From JARYLZ01 sp964388275 (lineage in GTDB: Bacteria; Bacteroidota; Ignavibacteria; SZUA-365), in assembly GCA_964388275.1 (NCBI GenBank), contig CAYLZD010000020.1:1-64000 (forward strand): 64,000 bases of DNA, read 5' to 3'. Below, one piece after another: positions 60,424 through 64,000 of the stretch. Position numbers and translations under genes: made by a program. The notes beneath the pieces are model-generated. The model saw only the letters and a list, made by a program, of their open reading frames with translations. It made no database searches and was not told where the DNA came from. Position 1 is the first letter of the stretch; the number at the start of each line of letters is the position of its first letter.

Positions 60424-61305
60424 TCAGCCCGGCGCGGTTTCGTCGTCTCCGATGGCTTCGAGCAGCATCGCTTCCTTTGTTTCCGGCAGCTTGGCGAGTC
60501 TGACAGAGCGCAGCACCAGCTCGCGGTACAGATCGACCAGCCCGGGAACATACTCGCGCTGGAGTTCGAGATGCTTGCGGATGGTATCCGCGTCTCCTCG
60601 GGCAACCGGGCCGGTCAGCGCAGCTCGCGGCGAATTCTGTTCTATGCCGTTAAGGACTCCCAAGATCATCGGCGCCAGATGCTCGAAGGCGCCGCCGTCA
60701 GTGGACTCCTCAAGCAGGTCGAGGGATTCCGCTATAAGCGAAGTAATGAAATTACCGGCGAAAACACAGGCGAGATGATACAGGGGCTTCAGCTCCTTTC
60801 TCACCATGATCGGCTTCCAGCCGAGAAAATCCGCGAACTCCCGGCCCGAGGCGAGGAAATCTCCGTTCCCTTCGAGCCCGCAACCGATCCCTTCAATCCT
60901 CGAGATGTCGACATAGTAAGATGGAAAAGACTGAATAGGATGCATGGATCCGATGATTGCTCCCCGAGAGGCGAGGGGCAGAAGCTCGTCGGCGGTCCTG
61001 ATGCCGGAAGTGTGGGCGACGAAGACGCCGTCGAGTGGGTGATCGATGCGGGATAATTCTTCCGCGGCGCCTGAAATTTCGCCGTCCTGCACACAGATTA
61101 TGAAACAGCGCGGGACGCTTTTCAGAGCTCCGGGCGAAGGCGAGAAGCCATCGGCGAATACCGCGGAGCGCGCTCTTTCCAGCTTCATCTCGTCCCGGTC
61201 GACAACGGCCGACACCGTCAAGCCCCGGCTGTAAAGGAAGCGGCTGATCGTGCATCCGACATTGCCGGCGCCGATCACGCAGACTCTGTGATAGAATGGA
61301 ATCAC
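60424..61305 (-). CDS. Rossmann-fold DUF2520 protein
   Basis: A 293-residue reductase-like protein. VCVIGAGNVGCTISRFLYSR is the NAD(P) motif, and VFVAHTSGIRTADELLPLAS, GSMHPIQSFPS and ELKPLYHLACVFAGNFITSL belong to the DUF2520 family. The fold resembles 6-phosphogluconate dehydrogenase-type enzymes. The ATG at 61305 overlaps the MEMO stop by four bases, making the third gene of a leftward trio. Confidence 0.9.
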   Translation of the reverse strand: MIPFYHRVCVIGAGNVGCTISRFLYSRGLTVSAVVDRDEMKLERARSAVFADGFSPSPGALKSVPRCFIICVQDGEISGAAEELSRIDHPLDGVFVAHTSGIRTADELLPLASRGAIIGSMHPIQSFPSYYVDISRIEGIGCGLEGNGDFLASGREFADFLGWKPIMVRKELKPLYHLACVFAGNFITSLIAESLDLLEESTDGGAFEHLAPMILGVLNGIEQNSPRAALTGPVARGDADTIRKHLELQREYVPGLVDLYRELVLRSVRLAKLPETKEAMLLEAIGDDETAPG

Positions 61306-62153
61306 CGCGGCCCTCCTTCGTCCGCCGCGCCCCGCAGGAAAGCCGCGGACAGATAACCGACTACTTTTGATCTGTCCCCGCTCGCGTCGCCCGAGTTCGA
61401 GGTGCGGAGTATGAGCGCCTTGTCCGCTCCGAGCAGCATGGCCGCGTGCATCACGGCACAGACCGGGCCTCCGCCGCAGGCTTCGGTCCTGTGAGCCGAC
61501 AGGTCCTTGAGCAGTCCGGATACGGACATCCCGAGTATATGCCGCTCGGCGATAGCATCGAGCCGGCGCGCCTCGGAGTCGTCGTGCATATGCGAAAGGT
61601 CGGACGAGGCGATGAGGATCGTTTCATCCCCACCGGCCGACTCGGCGAGTATGCGGCCCAGCATGAGGCACATTTCCCCGCCCTGATCGCCCATGCAAAC
61701 CGGCAGGATGCGCGCGTCGGGATTCACTCTTTGCAGGAAAGGCAAGTGGACTTCGATGGCATGCTCGCCTCGATGTCCGAAACACGACGGCGTCAGCAGG
61801 CCTTTGTTGCGAAGCAGGCGGTTCCGCATGTCCGCGTCCACCTCCACTATTCCGAGAGGCGTTCGGTAAGCGTCGCCGTCGTAAATCGATATGCCGTTGA
61901 AACTCTCGCAGTGGCTCGGGGCAACGATGACGGCCGTGTTGAAGCGGCGCCGGCGCAACAGTGCATAGGCCGCGCCCGCGGTCCTGCCTGAATAGATGTA
62001 ACCCGCGTGCGGAGCGACCAATCCCAGCACGGTTCCCTGAAGAACGGCCTGCTCCTGTTCTTCAAGGAAGGCGTCGACCTGCAGCGCCAGAAGCGTCGGG
62101 TCCGAGGGATAGAATCTGCCGCTGACGGCGGGTGGGCGTATCCGCATCATCAT
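61302..62153 (-). CDS. amrB: MEMO1-family protein (AmmeMemoRadiSam system protein B)
   Basis: A 283-residue protein with RPPAVSGRFYPSDPTLLALQ, VAPHAGYIYSGRTAGAAYAL (metal-site His), VAPSHCESFNGISIYDG, GHRGEHAIEVHLPFLQ and LIASSDLSHMHDDSEARRLD, the MEMO signature. Its fold is close to that of ring-opening dioxygenases. In other genomes it occurs with AMMECR1 and a radical SAM protein. Three ATGs lie in a row (62153, 62150, 62147); the first overlaps the AMMECR1 stop. Confidence 0.93.
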   Translation of the reverse strand: MMMRIRPPAVSGRFYPSDPTLLALQVDAFLEEQEQAVLQGTVLGLVAPHAGYIYSGRTAGAAYALLRRRRFNTAVIVAPSHCESFNGISIYDGDAYRTPLGIVEVDADMRNRLLRNKGLLTPSCFGHRGEHAIEVHLPFLQRVNPDARILPVCMGDQGGEMCLMLGRILAESAGGDETILIASSDLSHMHDDSEARRLDAIAERHILGMSVSGLLKDLSAHRTEACGGGPVCAVMHAAMLLGADKALILRTSNSGDASGDRSKVVGYLSAAFLRGAADEGGPR

Positions 62154-62743
62154 GCTTCTCCAGCAGTCGCGATACCGTTTCTTTCAATGCCGGACAGCAC
62201 TCTCGCTCCGAAGCGATGCAGGCGCGTTTCGGGTTGGCGCCAGGCGTGATCCGGCAGTCCGGCCTTCCTGCAAGCCGCGCAGAGAAACTGCTCCTGATCC
62301 CAACCTTGTTCGGTGGCCACCTTGGGCAGCAGCAGCCCCCGGCGCATGCCCTTTTCGACCAGGATGCCGTGTTTTCCGACGACGATTTCGGTTGGAGAAA
62401 CGAAGGGCGACATCGGTTCCAGCAGGGTTATCTCGAAGCGCATGAGCTTCAGCTCCGTCGAAAGCAGGGGCTCGAAGCGCAGATCGCGTGATGCTGCGTC
62501 GCCCGCCGCTCGCAGAACCGCGCCACCCAGAGGCATGGCGGGATCAAGCACTCCAAGGCAACCCCGGAGTTTTTCGTCCACGTAAATCGTGACGAAAACT
62601 CCATTGTGCGGCAACATATCGACCTCGGACTTGAGGATCTCCATTGCGCTCGTCAGGCGTCGCGAGGCCGCGGCGCCTGAGGCGGCTTGCGATATTGCCA
62701 GACCCGCCAGTTGAACCAGGCTTTTCAGTTCATCTTCCTTCAT
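62150..62743 (-). CDS. amrA: AMMECR1-domain protein (AmmeMemoRadiSam system protein A)
   Basis: A 197-residue AMMECR1 protein: GVFVTIYVDEKLRGCLGVLD is the core LRGCxG motif, and VVGKHGILVEKGMRRGLLLP and VATEQGWDQEQFLCAACRKA are the other blocks. Function unknown. It starts the leftward trio. ATG at 62743 is preferred to an in-frame TTG at 62749. The upstream 94 bases to 62837 show no clear promoter for it. Confidence 0.93.
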   Translation of the reverse strand: MKEDELKSLVQLAGLAISQAASGAAASRRLTSAMEILKSEVDMLPHNGVFVTIYVDEKLRGCLGVLDPAMPLGGAVLRAAGDAASRDLRFEPLLSTELKLMRFEITLLEPMSPFVSPTEIVVGKHGILVEKGMRRGLLLPKVATEQGWDQEQFLCAACRKAGLPDHAWRQPETRLHRFGARVLSGIERNGIATAGEA

Positions 62744-62837
62744 GTTCAATGAGGTTTATCGCCGGTGGCGTCCAAAAAGTAACATATCCATTTTCGCGCC
62801 TTTTCGCAATCCGCGGGAAAGGGCATGCAGATTTCGG

Positions 62838-62868
62838 TTGTTTATATTTTCACTTCGCTCTATTTTGA
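62838..62868 (+). promoter_or_regulatory. Candidate promoter for the structured RNA
   Basis: TTG at 62838-62840, a 20-base spacer and TATTTTGA at 62861-62868 (four of six defined positions). A start about five bases later would give an RNA of about 178 bases up to the terminator at 63050. Confidence 0.45.
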
Positions 62869-62872
62869 GACA

Positions 62873-63050
62873 AGGGCAGAGCGCCTGGAGTGACGATGCC
62901 CCGAAAACCGCGTAAAGCGGTCCGATATACGGCTGTAATTCGCTGATTACAGGAACGGCGGCTGCATTAAAACCCGGCGGGGTTCTATATCCCGCTTAGG
63001 ATATCCATTAGCAGCACCTCTTCGGTCGCAGCCCGGCAGACGGGCTTTTT
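62873..63050 (+). ncRNA. Candidate structured RNA or leader with four helices
   Basis: Helices seen are: GCCCCG (62898-62903) with CGGGGT (62978-62983); ACCGC-GTAAA-GCGGT (62907-62921); CTGTAAT-6-ATTACAG (62933-62952); and ATATCC-CGCTTA-GGATAT (62987-63004). The first encloses the next two. A terminator follows. No protein frame fits. I match it to no family I know, including SAM, TPP, FMN, cobalamin, glycine or c-di-GMP riboswitches, 4.5S RNA or RNase P RNA. It may be a small RNA or a leader of the gene at 63126. Confidence 0.5.
63031..63050 (+). terminator. Rho-independent terminator ending the structured RNA
   Basis: GCCCG-GCAGA-CGGGC followed by five T's. It is 75 bases upstream of the next ATG. 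Confidence 0.75.
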
Positions 63051-63125
63051 ATGTAAAAATCAAACAATCGAGAAATATCCAACGAATTCAATGAATTTCT
63101 TTCGCTCCTAAAGAGGATTTCCATC

Positions 63126-64000
63126 ATGAAAAGAACCTTACGAAAATTCATGTTACTGACGCTGTCAGCTCTATTCGCCCTCGCCTTGCCGGATATGACT
63201 TCGCTTTTACTGGGAACAGGCGATCAACAGTCCGCAGGCAAACGCCCTCGCCGCGCGGAAAGAGCGCCTCTCATGCGCGAGTACTTCTACGCGCAGAGGT
63301 TGTTCGGCTGTCCCGACGCCGACATTATCGGCCGCACCATGTATGAAGCCGAGAGGATGCGCATCGAGGAGAAGCGGCTGAACAAGGCCACGCTTCCGGG
63401 CAATATTTGGATAGAGGAGGGGCCGTGGAACATAGGCGGCCGCATGCGCGCCATCGCGGTGCATCCCTCGAATCCGAACGTCGTGTATGCCGGCGCCGCT
63501 TCAGGAGGCATCTGGAAATCCAACGATTTCGGTGAAAACTGGCTTCCGATCGGCGACAACATTCCCATACTGCCGGTGGGCGCCATTGCGATCGATCCAA
63601 ACAACCCGGCCCGCATCTACGCCGGAACCGGCGAACCGGTGGCCGCCGGTTATCAGGGCGGGAGCTACGTAAACGGGCGCATCAACGCCTCGCCGGTCTG
63701 GAGCACGGGCGCCGGTGTGATGCGTTCCGACGACGGCGGGCTCACATGGACGCAGAAAAGCTGGAACAGTCCGTTCGCCGTTCATAGAATCGCGGTGAGT
63801 CCGGACGGCGGAGACACGGTGTTCGCCGCGAGCATAAACGGTCTCTGGAAAACGACGAACGGCGGCGACAATTGGTCGCGCACGTCCACCGGAATAATAA
63901 CCGACACCAAGATCAAGCCGGGCCAGTCCGGCCGCGTATATCTGGCTATCGGCAACGACGACGGCGACGGCGCGAACGGAGTGTACGTGTCCGATGCAGG
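63126..64000 (+). CDS. Secreted sortilin/BNR-like propeller protein, 3' end outside window
   Basis: The frame from ATG 63126 stays open to the window end (291 codons). After a signal-like N-terminus (MKRTLRKFMLLTLSALFALA) come propeller repeats with Asp boxes: IAVHPSNPNVVYAGAASGGI then WKSNDFGENWLPI, GVMRSDDGGLTWTQK and GLWKTTNGGDNWSRTS. This is the VPS10/sortilin-like form common in T9SS cargo. Any C-terminal sorting domain lies beyond the window. Confidence 0.85.
   Translation, partial: MKRTLRKFMLLTLSALFALALPDMTSLLLGTGDQQSAGKRPRRAERAPLMREYFYAQRLFGCPDADIIGRTMYEAERMRIEEKRLNKATLPGNIWIEEGPWNIGGRMRAIAVHPSNPNVVYAGAASGGIWKSNDFGENWLPIGDNIPILPVGAIAIDPNNPARIYAGTGEPVAAGYQGGSYVNGRINASPVWSTGAGVMRSDDGGLTWTQKSWNSPFAVHRIAVSPDGGDTVFAASINGLWKTTNGGDNWSRTSTGIITDTKIKPGQSGRVYLAIGNDDGDGANGVYVSDA

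Overview
The window comes from a Gram-negative member of the Bacteroidota/Chlorobiota (FCB) superphylum with GC-rich DNA. The evidence is: lipid A synthesis (lpxB); several large secreted proteins with type IX secretion (T9SS) C-terminal sorting domains; two PorV-like outer-membrane proteins; Rex; and promoters of the form TTG-N20-TAnnTTTG, the Bacteroidota-type -33/-7 pattern. A Kapabacteria- or Ignavibacteria-like lineage is my best guess, but it is inference. It looks like ordinary chromosome: I found no prophage, insertion sequence, CRISPR array or plasmid gene.

Layout. 1-4437 is a leftward cluster (DUF971, cupin, panB, a LipM-type octanoyltransferase, pgeF, a trans-sulfuration PLP enzyme). 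4.5-9.9 kb holds an HD hydrolase, a TIGR01777 reductase, fbaB, a small membrane protein, a DUF2851 protein and rex. 10-12.5 kb is rseP-dxr, leftward. 12.7-15.9 kb is a TPR protein coupled to a secreted protein of unknown function. 15.9-18.7 kb is pabA-pabB-pabC for p-aminobenzoate. 18.8-24.6 kb is tRNA-Thr, metK, ahcY, a fumarylacetoacetase-family enzyme and an M23 peptidase. 24.7-43 kb is rich in surface proteins: a 1589-residue T9SS cargo, two beta-barrel proteins, two more T9SS cargos, a methyltransferase, a broken GxxExxY gene and a PAS/GAF histidine kinase with a sigma-54 response regulator. 42.8-47.7 kb holds udk, a methyltransferase with ftsX, mazG, and lpxB with an ICMT-like gene. 47.9-54.6 kb is a rightward run of purC-psd-pssA-purS-purQ-tatA-gatA-phosphatase-site-2 protease. 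54.8-60.4 kb is a lipoprotein, a T9SS cargo, two PorV-like proteins and a glycosyltransferase. 60.4-62.7 kb is a leftward AMMECR1-MEMO-DUF2520 trio. The window ends with a candidate structured RNA and the start of another secreted BNR/sortilin-like protein.

How the genes fit together. metK and ahcY form the methyl cycle and the PLP enzyme handles sulfur amino acids. The pab trio and purC/S/Q feed folate and purines. psd/pssA, lpxB and dxr build membranes. The T9SS cargos, PorV-like proteins, beta-barrels and glycosyltransferase form an envelope and secretion theme.

The most interesting observations are: a consistent TTG-N20-TAnnTTTG promoter pattern at twelve places, three of them so close to the ATG that the mRNA should be nearly leaderless; a four-helix RNA with its own promoter and terminator at 62873-63050; a probable Rex operator at the rex start site; and a coupled TPR plus secreted amidotransferase-fold-like pair of unknown function.
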